From Noviherbaspirillum pedocola (GTDB taxonomy: Bacteria > Pseudomonadota > Gammaproteobacteria > Burkholderiales > Burkholderiaceae_D): a stretch of 49,042 nt of DNA. Both the position numbers and the translations under genes were made by a program. A model generated the notes under the pieces. That model saw nothing but the letters and a program-made list of their open reading frames with translations, was not told the DNA's origin and searched no databases. Positions 25,367 through 33,581 of this stretch are shown here, piece by piece. Within the stretch, counting starts at the first letter, position 1. Every line of letters starts with the position of its first letter. The DNA lies in assembly GCF_016632335.1 (NCBI RefSeq), contig NZ_JAEPBG010000027.1, positions 1-49,042 on the forward strand, given 5' to 3'.

Positions 25367-25778
25367 GGCAAGCTTGCCCCCCAAGATTGCATGCAGAACA
25401 AATATCTGCAAACCAACTGGATTCTAGATGGATATTCCGTAAAACGCGGAAAAATTCCGATAAAGAGAAGCATATTTCGGCTAGAGCACAGTAAGATTCT
25501 CCCGTGCTCACAAGGCACGAACAGGCGTGCATCGGACCGCTCTTTCCTACCCGGGATCAGTGGAGATGCACGGACCTGCAGACCTCGGCAGGCTTATTCA
25601 TGCAGCGGCAGGATGGAGCATCGTGCGGAAAAGCGGTGAATCATCCTGCAGCTCACAACCTCGCCCGTTTCTGTGTGCATGCCTGAAGAGGCAGCGGGAA
25701 TTGCGCGCGCAGATGGGAGACGCGTCCGGTCATTATTGAGAACGCTTTTGCGCCAGGCGAGCTGGCAAGGCGGGCACG
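25367..25778. other. Spacer upstream of the Lrp gene
   Basis: About 410 bp with only short, overlapping, unconvincing frames. It is AT-rich just upstream of the Lrp start (25390-25500), where its promoter should lie, but no boxes can be called firmly. Confidence 0.4.
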
Positions 25779-25805
25779 AAAAAAGGCCCACATGCGTGGG
25801 CCTTT
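25779..25805 (-). terminator. Rho-independent terminator of the Ala/Lys-rich protein gene
   Basis: A 10-bp stem (AAAGGCCCAC/GTGGGCCTTT) with a 4-base loop is followed by six T residues when read on the minus strand. It starts 21 bases after the stop codon of the minus-strand gene at 25826. Confidence 0.9.
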
Positions 25806-25825
25806 CTGTTCATGAAGCGGAGGAT

Positions 25826-26137
25826 TTACTTCTGTGCGGCGTCGGCATCCGCCTTCTTCATGTCCTTCTCGGCCGAAGCAATCTTCTTCTCGGCCTTGGC
25901 ATGTGCCTTTGCATGGGTCTTCTGGGCCTTTGCATCCGCCTTGGCATCGGTAGCCGTCTCTTCCGCCTTTGCCTTGACGACCTTCTCGTCGGCCTTGGCG
26001 TCCGCCTTGTCAGCCTTCGCATCAGCCTTCACTTCAGCCTTCGTGGCCGGCGCAGTGGTCGTGGTGGTGGCCGGCGCTTGAGCAAAGGCGGCGCCTGCAA
26101 ACACGGTGGCAATCAAAGCAGCGATCAGTTTGTTCAT
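25826..26137 (-). CDS. Exported Ala/Lys-rich low-complexity protein
   Basis: 103 residues: a clear signal peptide (MNKLIAALIATVFAGAAFA, cleavage before QAP), a short Thr-rich linker, then some 75 residues built almost only of Ala, Lys, Asp and Glu in loose repeats of the KADAKADKA type, with a few His (THAKAHAKAEKK). It is predicted to be an extended alpha-helix or disordered, like small periplasmic proteins or histone-H1-like tails. No family function known. AGGACCTTAT precedes the ATG. It has its own terminator and is transcribed away from the amidase operon. Confidence 0.75.
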   Translation of the reverse strand: MNKLIAALIATVFAGAAFAQAPATTTTTAPATKAEVKADAKADKADAKADEKVVKAKAEETATDAKADAKAQKTHAKAHAKAEKKIASAEKDMKKADADAAQK

Positions 26138-26692
26138 AAGGTCCTCATCTCAAGTGGTTTAGCAGTTGTGCCTGCCCATGCATAGTGCCCAAGGCGATGA
26201 GGTGGATGAGCAACGAATTGTAATGGTCCGTAACGCGATGCATCAGCGCCGCATACAGCGGACACGAGCGTATCGGCTCGAAGGGCTGCCGACAAACACG
26301 CAAATCCGCGCGCCGGCCCTGCGCGCCAGACATGCCGACCGGCCGCCTCCTGGGTATCAATTGGTAGCACTTTCGCTTCGAGGTTCCGGTGGCAGACAAC
26401 CAGGCTGTTCCCGACCAGGGGAAATTCCAGCCAGACATGGAAACATGCGCTCCATTGAGAATCGATGTACCTGCCGTGAATCGCAGGAGGACCGCAACTG
26501 CAGTAGGGCGAAAAAACACCAGACCCTCAACCCGTCTTTAATATCGAAGGCATTATCCGAAACACCGCGCAAAAGCCACTCGCATTGATATGAAATGTTT
26601 TTGTATCTCAATTGATTACCCGAAGAAACGAGCCACTGAATAAGCGATCCGCCAGGCAATTATCTATACGTGAAAAATTTTAAATCCATCGC
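26138..26692. other. Long spacer before the amidase operon promoter
   Basis: About 550 bp with no supported gene. The part from 26520 onward is clearly AT-rich and probably holds regulatory sites for the operon and the opposite gene. I could not identify a sigma-54 or CRP-like box with confidence. Confidence 0.4.
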
Positions 26693-26720
26693 TTGACATG
26701 CTTGGGGAAAAATGGATACT
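26693..26720 (+). promoter_or_regulatory. Sigma-70-type promoter of the amidase operon
   Basis: TTGACA (26693-26698) matches the -35 consensus perfectly. GATACT (26715-26720) is a fair -10 box (4 of 6) with a 16-bp spacer. Transcription would start near 26727 and give a leader of about 200 nt before the first gene. Confidence 0.65.
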
Positions 26721-26745
26721 CTCGATTCATTGGATTAATACACTC

Positions 26746-26829
26746 GTATCAGCCGCCAACAAAGTCGGCCGGGATACAAGGCAAAAAAGCCCTGAACAGA
26801 CGTTATTGCGTCTTTTCGGGGCTTTTTTT
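26746..26829 (+). promoter_or_regulatory. Leader attenuator: hairpin plus intrinsic terminator, probable AmiR target
   Basis: 26746-26777 folds as a hairpin (GTATC/GATAC and GCCG/CGGC). 26783-26829 is a very strong terminator: GCCCTGAA and AGACG arms paired with CGTCT and TTCGGGGC, one mismatch, a 6-base loop, A-run before and seven T after. A short alternative hairpin GGC-AAAAAA-GCC (26780-26791) would use the first bases of the terminator arm. No plus-strand gene lies upstream to need termination, and the operon encodes the ANTAR antiterminator AmiR, so this is best read as an attenuator. Loops with the usual A1/G4 ANTAR signature were not found. Confidence 0.7.
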
Positions 26830-26926
26830 GTCCGCAAATTTAGCGCTTTTGGGGAGCGTTAAAGAAGCATGATTGTGTTCCATCCCAATTGCCGTGTTGA
26901 TTACTCGAACAATGAGGAGACATCCA

Positions 26927-28120
26927 ATGAATAAGATTAATCGCCGCAAATTTCTTCAATCCAGCGCCACAATTCTTGCCGCCGGCGCTATTCCCGGATT
27001 TGCTCTCTCGCCCAAATCCGCTTTCGCTGCGGAAGGCGATACCGTCAAGCTCGGTTTGCTGCATTCGCTGACCGGAACGATCGCGCTTGCCGAGGCTTCA
27101 CTCGTCGATGCCGAGAAGCTCGCCATCGATGAAATCAATGCCGCCGGCGGCGTAATGGGTAAAAAAATCGAGCCCATCATTGAAGATGGCGCCAGCGATT
27201 GGCCGACTTTCGCAGAAAAAACCAAGAAATTGCTGGAAAGGGACAAAGTTGCCGCGATCATCGGCTGCTATACCTCGGCTTCCCGCAAGGCGATTCTGCC
27301 GGTGCTGCACCAGGGGCATGGGCTGCTGTATTACCCGACTTATTACGAAGGCCTGGAACAGGATAAATCCGTTATTTACACTTCGCAGGAAGCGACACAA
27401 TCGGTAATTGCCGCCATTGAATGGATGGCAAAACAGAACGGCAAAACGTTTTATCTTGTCGGATCCGATTATATTTATCCGCGCACCTGCAACAAGATTG
27501 CCAAGCCCACCATAGCCCGCCTTGGCGGAAAACTGGTCGGCGAGGAATACGCGCCGCTGGGCCATACCGAATTTTCTTCGATTATCAACAAGATCAGGGC
27601 CGCCAAACCGGACTGGGTTTATTCCACGGTCGTCGGCGGCAGCAACGTCGCTTTTTACAAGCAATTAAAGGCAGCCGGACTCGGCGGCGATAAACAGAAT
27701 CTTTTGTCGACTGTCGTTTCCGAAAATGAGATCGATGGTATTGGCAAGGATAATGCCGTCGGCTATTACGCCTGCATGGGGTATTTCGAAAGCCTGAAAA
27801 ACCCGCAAAACGAGAAATTCGTAAAAGCACTGAAGGCGAAATACGGGCAGAACCGCGTCGTCGGCGATCCCATGGAGTGCGCCTACAATTCGGTCTACCT
27901 CTGGAAGCTTGCCGTCGAAAAGGCGAAATCCTTTGACGTGGACAAGGTCATCGCGGCATCCCCGGGCATCAGTTTCGATGCGCCCGAGGGGACGATCCAG
28001 CTCGAACAGAATCATCATGTCGCGAAGAAGGTGCGTGTCGGCCGCGCACGCAGCGATGGCCAGTTCGACATCGTCTACGAATCTCCTGTCATGCAGCCGA
28101 ATCCATTCCCGAAGCTTTAA
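26927..28120 (+). CDS. Amide/urea-type ABC transporter substrate-binding protein (UrtA/FmdD group)
   Basis: 397 residues from the ATG at 26927, after a GAGGAGA site. A twin-arginine-like signal (NRRKFLQSSATILAAGAIPG) is followed by a type-I periplasmic-binding fold (Peripla_BP_5) starting VKLGLLHSLTGTIALAE. Segments such as IGCYTSASRKAILPVL, YYPTYYEGLEQ and VGSDYIYPRTCNKI characterise the UrtA/FmdD/AmiC branch, which binds urea, formamide or short amides. It is the first gene of the operon, about 100 bases after the leader terminator. It is visibly related to the AmiC sensor encoded 7.5 kb downstream, so importer and sensor probably see the same ligands. Confidence 0.92.
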   Translation: MNKINRRKFLQSSATILAAGAIPGFALSPKSAFAAEGDTVKLGLLHSLTGTIALAEASLVDAEKLAIDEINAAGGVMGKKIEPIIEDGASDWPTFAEKTKKLLERDKVAAIIGCYTSASRKAILPVLHQGHGLLYYPTYYEGLEQDKSVIYTSQEATQSVIAAIEWMAKQNGKTFYLVGSDYIYPRTCNKIAKPTIARLGGKLVGEEYAPLGHTEFSSIINKIRAAKPDWVYSTVVGGSNVAFYKQLKAAGLGGDKQNLLSTVVSENEIDGIGKDNAVGYYACMGYFESLKNPQNEKFVKALKAKYGQNRVVGDPMECAYNSVYLWKLAVEKAKSFDVDKVIAASPGISFDAPEGTIQLEQNHHVAKKVRVGRARSDGQFDIVYESPVMQPNPFPKL

Positions 28121-28191
28121 GACGGGCGTGATCGCAGGCCGGGGCCGCATTCAGGCCCCGATCCGACTTCCATTTCATGGCAGGGGCCCCT

Positions 28192-29094
28192 ATGTCCTTT
28201 TCCACGATATTGATTCAGTTATTCAACGGGCTCAGCCTGTTTACCGTGCTGCTGCTCATGGCGCTCGGCCTGGCCATCGTGTTTGGCTTGATGGGCGTCA
28301 TTAATATGGCGCACGGCGAATTAATGGCGCTCGGCGCCTATATCACCTATCTCACCGCGCAGTTCTTCTCGCGCTATCTGCCATCGCTGATGGGGATCTA
28401 TCTGTTCGTCGGCATTTTTCTCGCCTTTGCGGTGACATTCGCTTTCGGCTACCTGCTGGAGCGCGGCTTTATCCGCTGGTTTTACAACCGCCCGCTCGAC
28501 ACGCTCCTCGCCACCTGGGGCCTGAGCCTCATCCTTCAGCAAACCTATCGCTCGATTTTCGGCGCCCAGGAAGTCTCGGTGCCGCTGACATCCTGGTTGA
28601 GCGGCGCCTGGGCAATTACGCCGGACATTGAACTGCCGCTGAATCGCCTCTTCATCATCGGGCTGACGATCGTCGTCGCTTTCGGCGTCTACCTGGTGCT
28701 GTACAAGACACGGCTCGGCCTGCGCGCCCGCGCCGTCACGCAGAACCGCGCCATGAGTTCGGCGGTCGGCATCGACACGAACCGGGTCGACGCGCTGACC
28801 TTCGCGCTCGGTTCGGGCCTTGCCGGCATTGCCGGCGCAGTCTTCACGATGATCGGCTCGACCAATCCCGGCACCGGCCAGGCCTATATCGTCGATTCCT
28901 TCATCGTCGTCGTGTTCGGCGGCGTCGCCAGCCTGTTCGGCACGGTTTCCTCGAGCTTCCTCATCGCGCAGTCGCAAAGCACGCTCGAGTATTTGATGAG
29001 CGGCTCCATGGCCAAGGTATGCATCCTGCTGTTCGTCATCGCGGTGCTGTATTTCCGGCCCAACGGGCTCTTTTCGTCGAAAGTCAGGAGCTGA
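28192..29094 (+). CDS. Branched-chain/urea-type ABC permease (LivH/UrtB)
   Basis: 300 residues from the ATG at 28192 (an alternative ATG at 28177 adds five residues). About eight hydrophobic helices. The GLAIVFGLMGVINMAHGELMALGAYITYL block is diagnostic of LivH/UrtB permeases, and AFGSGLAGIAGA-like and FGGVASLFGTV segments follow. It forms the inner-membrane channel together with the next permease. It lies 71 bp after the binding-protein gene and 1 bp before the next gene. The long N-terminal extension seen in some UrtB proteins is absent. Confidence 0.93.
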   Translation: MSFSTILIQLFNGLSLFTVLLLMALGLAIVFGLMGVINMAHGELMALGAYITYLTAQFFSRYLPSLMGIYLFVGIFLAFAVTFAFGYLLERGFIRWFYNRPLDTLLATWGLSLILQQTYRSIFGAQEVSVPLTSWLSGAWAITPDIELPLNRLFIIGLTIVVAFGVYLVLYKTRLGLRARAVTQNRAMSSAVGIDTNRVDALTFALGSGLAGIAGAVFTMIGSTNPGTGQAYIVDSFIVVVFGGVASLFGTVSSSFLIAQSQSTLEYLMSGSMAKVCILLFVIAVLYFRPNGLFSSKVRS

Positions 29095-29095
29095 C

Positions 29096-30130
29096 ATGCG
29101 CACCCTGGAAAAAAGGGCCGAGCCCATCGCGCACCTGAGCATCGCGGCGCTGTTGCTGCTGGTGCTGCCGGCCACGCTCAATCCCTTCTGGCTCTCGGCC
29201 GTGGGCAAGTACCTCTCCTTCGCCTTCGTGGCGATCGGCATCGTGCTGGCATGGGGATACTGCGGCATTCTGAGCCTGGGCCAGGGCATCTTCTTCGGAC
29301 TGGGCGGCTACATGATGGCAATGTTCCTGAAGCTCGAAGCCTCGGGAACGGAGCTGCCGGACTTCATGAGCTGGAGCAGCGTGGAAAAGCTGCCCGCATG
29401 GTGGGAGCCGTTCCACCACTTCAGCTTCACGGTGGCTGCGATTCTCGTGGTTCCTGCGCTGGTTGCCTTTCCGTTCGCCTATCTCGTCTTCAAGAAACGT
29501 GTCAGCGGCGTGTACTTCGCCATCGTGACGATCTCGCTGGCCCTGGCGATGACGGTGATGATCGTCGGCCAGCAGGGCGAGACCGGCGGCGCGAACGGCA
29601 TTACCGATTTCAGCACCCTGCTCGGCATGGAGATCACCAGCGAGGCCAGCAAACGCTATGTGTACTTCGTTGAAGTCGCCTTGCTGATCGTGGCCATGGC
29701 GCTCAGCGCCGCGCTTTTGCATACCCGCTTCGGGAAGATCATGATCGCGGTGCGCGATCGGGAAGATCGTGTTCGCTTCTCCGGATATGACACCGCCATG
29801 ATCAAGGCATTCGTCTTCACGATTGCCGCGATTCTCTCTTCCGTCGGCGGCGCGCTGTTCACCTTGCAGGTCGGCTTGATCACGCCGACGCTGGTCGGCT
29901 CGGTGGCTTCGGTAGAAATGGTGATCTATGCCGCGCTGGGCGGCCGGCTCTCGGTGCCGGGCGCTGTGATGGGCGCGCTCGTCGTCGGCTTCCTGAAGTC
30001 CTATCTTTCGGAGCAGTTTCCGGAAAGCTGGCTGTTCTTCCTGGGAGCGATGTTCATCATCGTCGTCGCTGTGATGCCGAATGGATTGGCAGGCGCGTTG
30101 CAGCGGCTGTTGCGAGTGAAGGCCTTATGA
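29096..30130 (+). CDS. Branched-chain/urea-type ABC permease (LivM/UrtC)
   Basis: 344 residues, about eight to ten hydrophobic segments. LAWGYCGILSLGQGIFFGLGGYMMAM is the LivM/UrtC signature; GVYFAIVTISLALAM and the cytoplasmic loop RFGKIMIAVRDREDRVRFSGYD, which contacts the ATPase, are also present, as is GGRLSVPGAVMGA near the end. It pairs with the LivH/UrtB-type permease encoded just upstream. The stop overlaps the next start (ATGA). The large periplasmic loop after TM3 (about 85-105) is UrtC-like and supports urea/amide rather than branched-chain amino acid transport. Confidence 0.93.
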   Translation: MRTLEKRAEPIAHLSIAALLLLVLPATLNPFWLSAVGKYLSFAFVAIGIVLAWGYCGILSLGQGIFFGLGGYMMAMFLKLEASGTELPDFMSWSSVEKLPAWWEPFHHFSFTVAAILVVPALVAFPFAYLVFKKRVSGVYFAIVTISLALAMTVMIVGQQGETGGANGITDFSTLLGMEITSEASKRYVYFVEVALLIVAMALSAALLHTRFGKIMIAVRDREDRVRFSGYDTAMIKAFVFTIAAILSSVGGALFTLQVGLITPTLVGSVASVEMVIYAALGGRLSVPGAVMGALVVGFLKSYLSEQFPESWLFFLGAMFIIVVAVMPNGLAGALQRLLRVKAL

Positions 30131-30942
30131 GGATGAGCATGCCCACCATGACCACTGTTCCGGCCGGCAGCGCCGCCAATGGAGCGCTTGACGTTCTTGC
30201 GGATACCGCAACGCAGGTGCTCGCCGTTGAAAACCTGACCGTTTCCTTCGACGGTTTCAAGGCGGTCGATGACCTGAGCATGCAGATCGCGGAAAAGGAA
30301 CTGCGCGTCGTCATCGGGCCGAATGGCGCGGGCAAGACCACGCTGCTCGACATGATCTGCGGCAAGACCAGGCCGACCTCCGGCAGCATCCGCTTCCGCG
30401 ATATCGAACTCACCGGCCTGCCTGAATTCCAGATCGTGCGCCGCGGCGTGGGCCGAAAATTCCAGAACCCGTCGATCTACGAAGACCTGACGGTGGCGGA
30501 AAACCTCGAGATTTCGATACCGCAGGCGCATGGCATCTGGGCCTCGGTCTTCTTCAAGCGCACGGCGCAGGTGAAGGAACGCATCTGCAGCGTAGCCGAG
30601 CAGATCATGCTCGCCGCGCATCTGAAGACCAAGGCCGGCACGCTATCGCATGGTCAGAAGCAATGGCTCGAGATCGGCATGCTGCTGGTGCAGGAGCCGG
30701 AACTGCTGCTTCTCGATGAACCGGTGGCCGGCATGTCGCCGCGCGAGCGCGAGCAGACGGCCGAGCTGCTGAAGTCGATCGCGCTCGGCAAGTCGCTCGT
30801 CGTGATCGAGCACGACATGGACTTCGTCAAGTGGATCGCCAATCGCGTCACGGTCCTGCACCAGGGGAAGCTGCTCTCGGAAGGAACCATCGATGAAGTG
30901 CAGGCCGATCCACGCGTCATCGAAGTGTATCTCGGTCATTGA
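30127..30942 (+). CDS. ABC transporter ATP-binding protein (LivG/UrtD type)
   Basis: 271 residues. Walker A GPNGAGKTT (64-72), the signature LSHGQKQWLEIGM in the LivG/UrtD variant form, Walker B LLLLDEPVAGM, and the switch His in VIEHDMDFV. A 30-residue N-terminal extension rich in Ala/Thr precedes the nucleotide-binding fold, as in UrtD. It starts within the stop codon of the permease gene (ATGA), which suggests coupled translation. A second start codon shortly after (ATG at 30133, 30139) is possible. It energises import with the LivF-type partner encoded next. Confidence 0.94.
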   Translation: MRMSMPTMTTVPAGSAANGALDVLADTATQVLAVENLTVSFDGFKAVDDLSMQIAEKELRVVIGPNGAGKTTLLDMICGKTRPTSGSIRFRDIELTGLPEFQIVRRGVGRKFQNPSIYEDLTVAENLEISIPQAHGIWASVFFKRTAQVKERICSVAEQIMLAAHLKTKAGTLSHGQKQWLEIGMLLVQEPELLLLDEPVAGMSPREREQTAELLKSIALGKSLVVIEHDMDFVKWIANRVTVLHQGKLLSEGTIDEVQADPRVIEVYLGH

Positions 30943-30953
30943 GGAGAACTGCC

Positions 30954-31643
30954 TTGCTGAGCATTTCCGATATCGATGTCTGCTATGGCGAGAGCCAGGT
31001 CATCCATCATGTTTCCCTCGACCTGCCCGACGGCTCGGCGACCGCCGTCGTCGGCCGCAACGGCATGGGCAAAAGCACCCTTCTGAAATCCCTCATCGGC
31101 ATGGTGCCGACCCGTGCCGGCCACATCAGCCTGGACGGCCGCAACATCGCGGGACTGCCAAGCTACAAGCGGGTGCAGGCGGGGCTGGCCTTCGTGCCGC
31201 AGGGCCGCATGATCTTTTCGCAGCTGACGGTGGAGGAAAACATCCTCACCGGGCTGGAAACCGGTCGCTACCCCGGCATCCCGGATTTCATCTACCACTT
31301 CTTCCCGGTGCTGCGGGAAATGAAGAGCAGAAAGGGCGGCAACCTGTCGGGCGGCCAGCAGCAGCAGCTGGCCATTGCACGGGCGCTCGTATCCAAGCCC
31401 AAGGTGCTGATCCTCGACGAACCCACGGAGGGGATACAGCCTTCCATCATCAAGGAAATCGCGCGCTCGCTGAATGCACTGCGCGCCGAGCTGGGAATCG
31501 CCATCCTGGTCTCGGAGCAGGTGCTCAGCTTCGCGCTGGAAGTCGCCGACCGCGTCGCAGTCATCGATCGCGGCCGGATTGTGCGTTGTGACGACAAGGG
31601 CAGTCTGGACCTGGAAGCAGTTCGGTCTTATCTCACGGTGTGA
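30954..31643 (+). CDS. ABC transporter ATP-binding protein (LivF/UrtE type)
   Basis: 229 residues from a TTG at 30954, which lies 7 bases after a perfect GAGGAG; an in-frame TTG at 30939 would remove that site from use. Walker [10 protein letters not shown] (34-42), signature [15 protein letters not shown], Walker [14 protein letters not shown], and the LivF/UrtE-specific [17 protein letters not shown]. The His switch is replaced by Gln (SEQVLSFAL), as is usual in UrtE. It is the partner of the preceding ATPase, giving a five-gene importer of the HAAT/urea class. Confidence 0.93.
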   Translation: MLSISDIDVCYGESQVIHHVSLDLPDGSATAVVGRNGMGKSTLLKSLIGMVPTRAGHISLDGRNIAGLPSYKRVQAGLAFVPQGRMIFSQLTVEENILTGLETGRYPGIPDFIYHFFPVLREMKSRKGGNLSGGQQQQLAIARALVSKPKVLILDEPTEGIQPSIIKEIARSLNALRAELGIAILVSEQVLSFALEVADRVAVIDRGRIVRCDDKGSLDLEAVRSYLTV

Positions 31644-31675
31644 GCAAAGGCCATCTTTTACCTGAGGAGAAAGCA

Positions 31676-32713
31676 ATGAGACATGGAGACATCTCGAGCA
31701 GCAAGGATTGCGTGGGCGTGGCGGTGGTGAACTACAAGATGCCGAGCCTGCACACCAAAGCGGAAGTCCTTGCCAATGCGCGCAACATCGCCAACATGGT
31801 GGTCGGCATGAAGCGCGGCCTGCCGGGCATGGACCTGGTGATCTTTCCCGAGTATTCGACGCACGGCATCATGTACGACTCCAAGGAGATGTACGACACC
31901 GCCGCCGCGATTCCCGGAGAGGAAACCGAGATCTTTGCCGAGGCCTGCCGCAAGGCCAACGTCTGGGGCGTGTTCTCGCTGACCGGCGAGCGCCACGAAG
32001 AGCATCCGAAGAAGGCGCCGTACAACACCCTGATCCTGATGAACAACAAGGGCGAGATCGTGCAGAAGTACCGCAAGATCATGCCCTGGGTGCCGATCGA
32101 GGGCTGGTATCCGGGCGACTGCACCTATGTTTCCGAAGGCCCGAAGGGCATGAAGATGAGCCTGATCATCTGCGATGACGGCAACTATCCGGAAATCTGG
32201 CGCGACTGCGCCATGCGCGGCGCCGAGCTGGTCATCCGCTGCCAGGGCTACATGTACCCCGGCAAGGAGCAGACGATCCTCGTCTCCAAGGCCATGGCAT
32301 GGATGAACAACGTCTATGTGGCAGTGGCCAACGCGGCCGGCTTCGACGGCGTGTATTCCTACTTCGGCCATTCGGCCATCATCGGCTTCGACGGGCGCAC
32401 GCTGGGCGAATGCGGCGAAGAGGAAATGGGCATCCAGTATGCCGAGCTGTCGACATCGATGATTCGCGATGCGCGCAAGAACATGCAGTCGCAGAATCAC
32501 TTGTACAAGCTGCTGCATCGCGGCTATACCGGGAAGATCAATTCCGGCGAGGATCCGAACGGTGTGTCCACCTGCCCATACCAGTTCTATGGCAAGTGGA
32601 TCAGCGATCCTGAAGGCACGCGCAAGATGGTCGAGGCGATGACACGCTCCACGCCGGGCACCGAGGAAGCGCCGATCGAGGGCATTCCCAACGAGTCGTC
32701 CGCGCATCGCTGA
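31676..32713 (+). CDS. amiE: Aliphatic amidase AmiE
   Basis: 345 residues from the ATG at 31676, after a GAGGAG site. The sequence begins [20 protein letters not shown] and is close to Pseudomonas aeruginosa AmiE throughout. The nitrilase-fold catalytic triad is in place: Glu59 (FPEYS), Lys134 (QKYRKI) and Cys166 ([11 protein letters not shown]). AmiE hydrolyses short-chain amides such as acetamide or propionamide to the acid and ammonia in the cytoplasm as a hexamer; formamidase AmiF is the nearest alternative. It lies 32 bp after the importer genes, so import, hydrolysis and regulation are in one transcript. The C-terminal tail differs most from the Pseudomonas enzyme. Confidence 0.93.
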   Translation: MRHGDISSSKDCVGVAVVNYKMPSLHTKAEVLANARNIANMVVGMKRGLPGMDLVIFPEYSTHGIMYDSKEMYDTAAAIPGEETEIFAEACRKANVWGVFSLTGERHEEHPKKAPYNTLILMNNKGEIVQKYRKIMPWVPIEGWYPGDCTYVSEGPKGMKMSLIICDDGNYPEIWRDCAMRGAELVIRCQGYMYPGKEQTILVSKAMAWMNNVYVAVANAAGFDGVYSYFGHSAIIGFDGRTLGECGEEEMGIQYAELSTSMIRDARKNMQSQNHLYKLLHRGYTGKINSGEDPNGVSTCPYQFYGKWISDPEGTRKMVEAMTRSTPGTEEAPIEGIPNESSAHR

Positions 32714-32762
32714 TCGCAATACGGGGGCTGCGTGATGCAGCTCCCGGAACATGGAGCCGCGA

Positions 32763-33572
32763 ATGAACGAACAGATCCGGGGCTATCTCGTCGAAGCGAA
32801 GCCCTATTACAAGCCGGTGGCAAACGAAGTCGAGCTGTTCCGCGCCGCCTATGGCCGGCGCATGCCGATGATCCTGAAGGGGCCCACGGGATGCGGCAAG
32901 ACGCGCTTCATGGAATTCATGGCGTGGAGCCTGAACAAGCCGCTGATCACGCTGGCCTGCAACGAAGACATGACTGCGTCCGACCTGGTGGGACGCTATC
33001 TGCTCGACGCCGACGGCACCCGCTGGCACGATGGCCCGCTCACCGTGGCGGCGCGCCATGGCGGCATCTGCTATCTCGATGAAGTCGTGGAAGCCCGCCA
33101 GGACACCACCGTCATCATCCATCCGCTCACTGATGACCGTCGCATTCTTCCGCTCGACAAGCGCGGCGAGCTGGTCCATGCCCATCCCGATTTCCAGCTC
33201 GTGGTTTCCTACAATCCGGGATACCAGAGCGCGACCAAGGACCTGAAGCAATCGACCAAGCAGCGTTTCGGCGCCATCGAATTCCATTACCCCAAGCAGG
33301 CAGAGGAAACCGCGATCGTCGCGCATGAAAGCGGCGTCGGTGACGACATTGCCGCCAAGCTCGTTGGTATCGCGCACCGGTCGCGCGGGCTGCGCGGCCG
33401 TGGGCTGGAGGAAGGCATCTCCACCCGCATGCTGATCCATGCCGGGCTGCTGATCGCCGACGGGATAAAACCGCGTGAAGCCTGCGCGCTTGCCATGGCA
33501 AAGCCGATCACGGATGACGAAGACATGACACAGGCGCTGAACGGGTTCATCGAAGCCTATTTCGGACCCTAG
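32763..33572 (+). CDS. MoxR-family AAA+ ATPase (NorQ/CbbQ type; AmiB-like position)
   Basis: 269 residues from the ATG at 32763. Walker A GPTGCGKT (40-47), Walker B GGICYLDEVVEA, sensor region LVVSYNPGYQ, and a C-terminal CbbQ_C-like part (EEGISTRMLIHAGLLI). NorQ/CbbQ proteins form rings that, with a VWA partner, remodel or activate enzymes such as NO reductase or Rubisco. Here the VWA partner follows 9 bp later, and the pair sits between amiE and amiC. In Pseudomonas the corresponding position holds amiB, also an ATPase, so this may be its counterpart; orthology is not shown here. The target may be AmiE or the importer. Confidence 0.88.
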   Translation: MNEQIRGYLVEAKPYYKPVANEVELFRAAYGRRMPMILKGPTGCGKTRFMEFMAWSLNKPLITLACNEDMTASDLVGRYLLDADGTRWHDGPLTVAARHGGICYLDEVVEARQDTTVIIHPLTDDRRILPLDKRGELVHAHPDFQLVVSYNPGYQSATKDLKQSTKQRFGAIEFHYPKQAEETAIVAHESGVGDDIAAKLVGIAHRSRGLRGRGLEEGISTRMLIHAGLLIADGIKPREACALAMAKPITDDEDMTQALNGFIEAYFGP

Positions 33573-33581
33573 GAAGCGGCC

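Noticed and set aside
26145-26519. Frames on both strands in the long spacer before the amidase operon
   Set aside because: No motif, poor starts and mutually overlapping; better explained as regulatory or non-coding DNA.
26746-26829. A riboswitch (guanidine or similar) in the amidase leader
   Set aside because: The sequence before the terminator is only about 60 nt and none of the guanidine riboswitch consensus blocks I know is present; AmiR attenuation explains it better.
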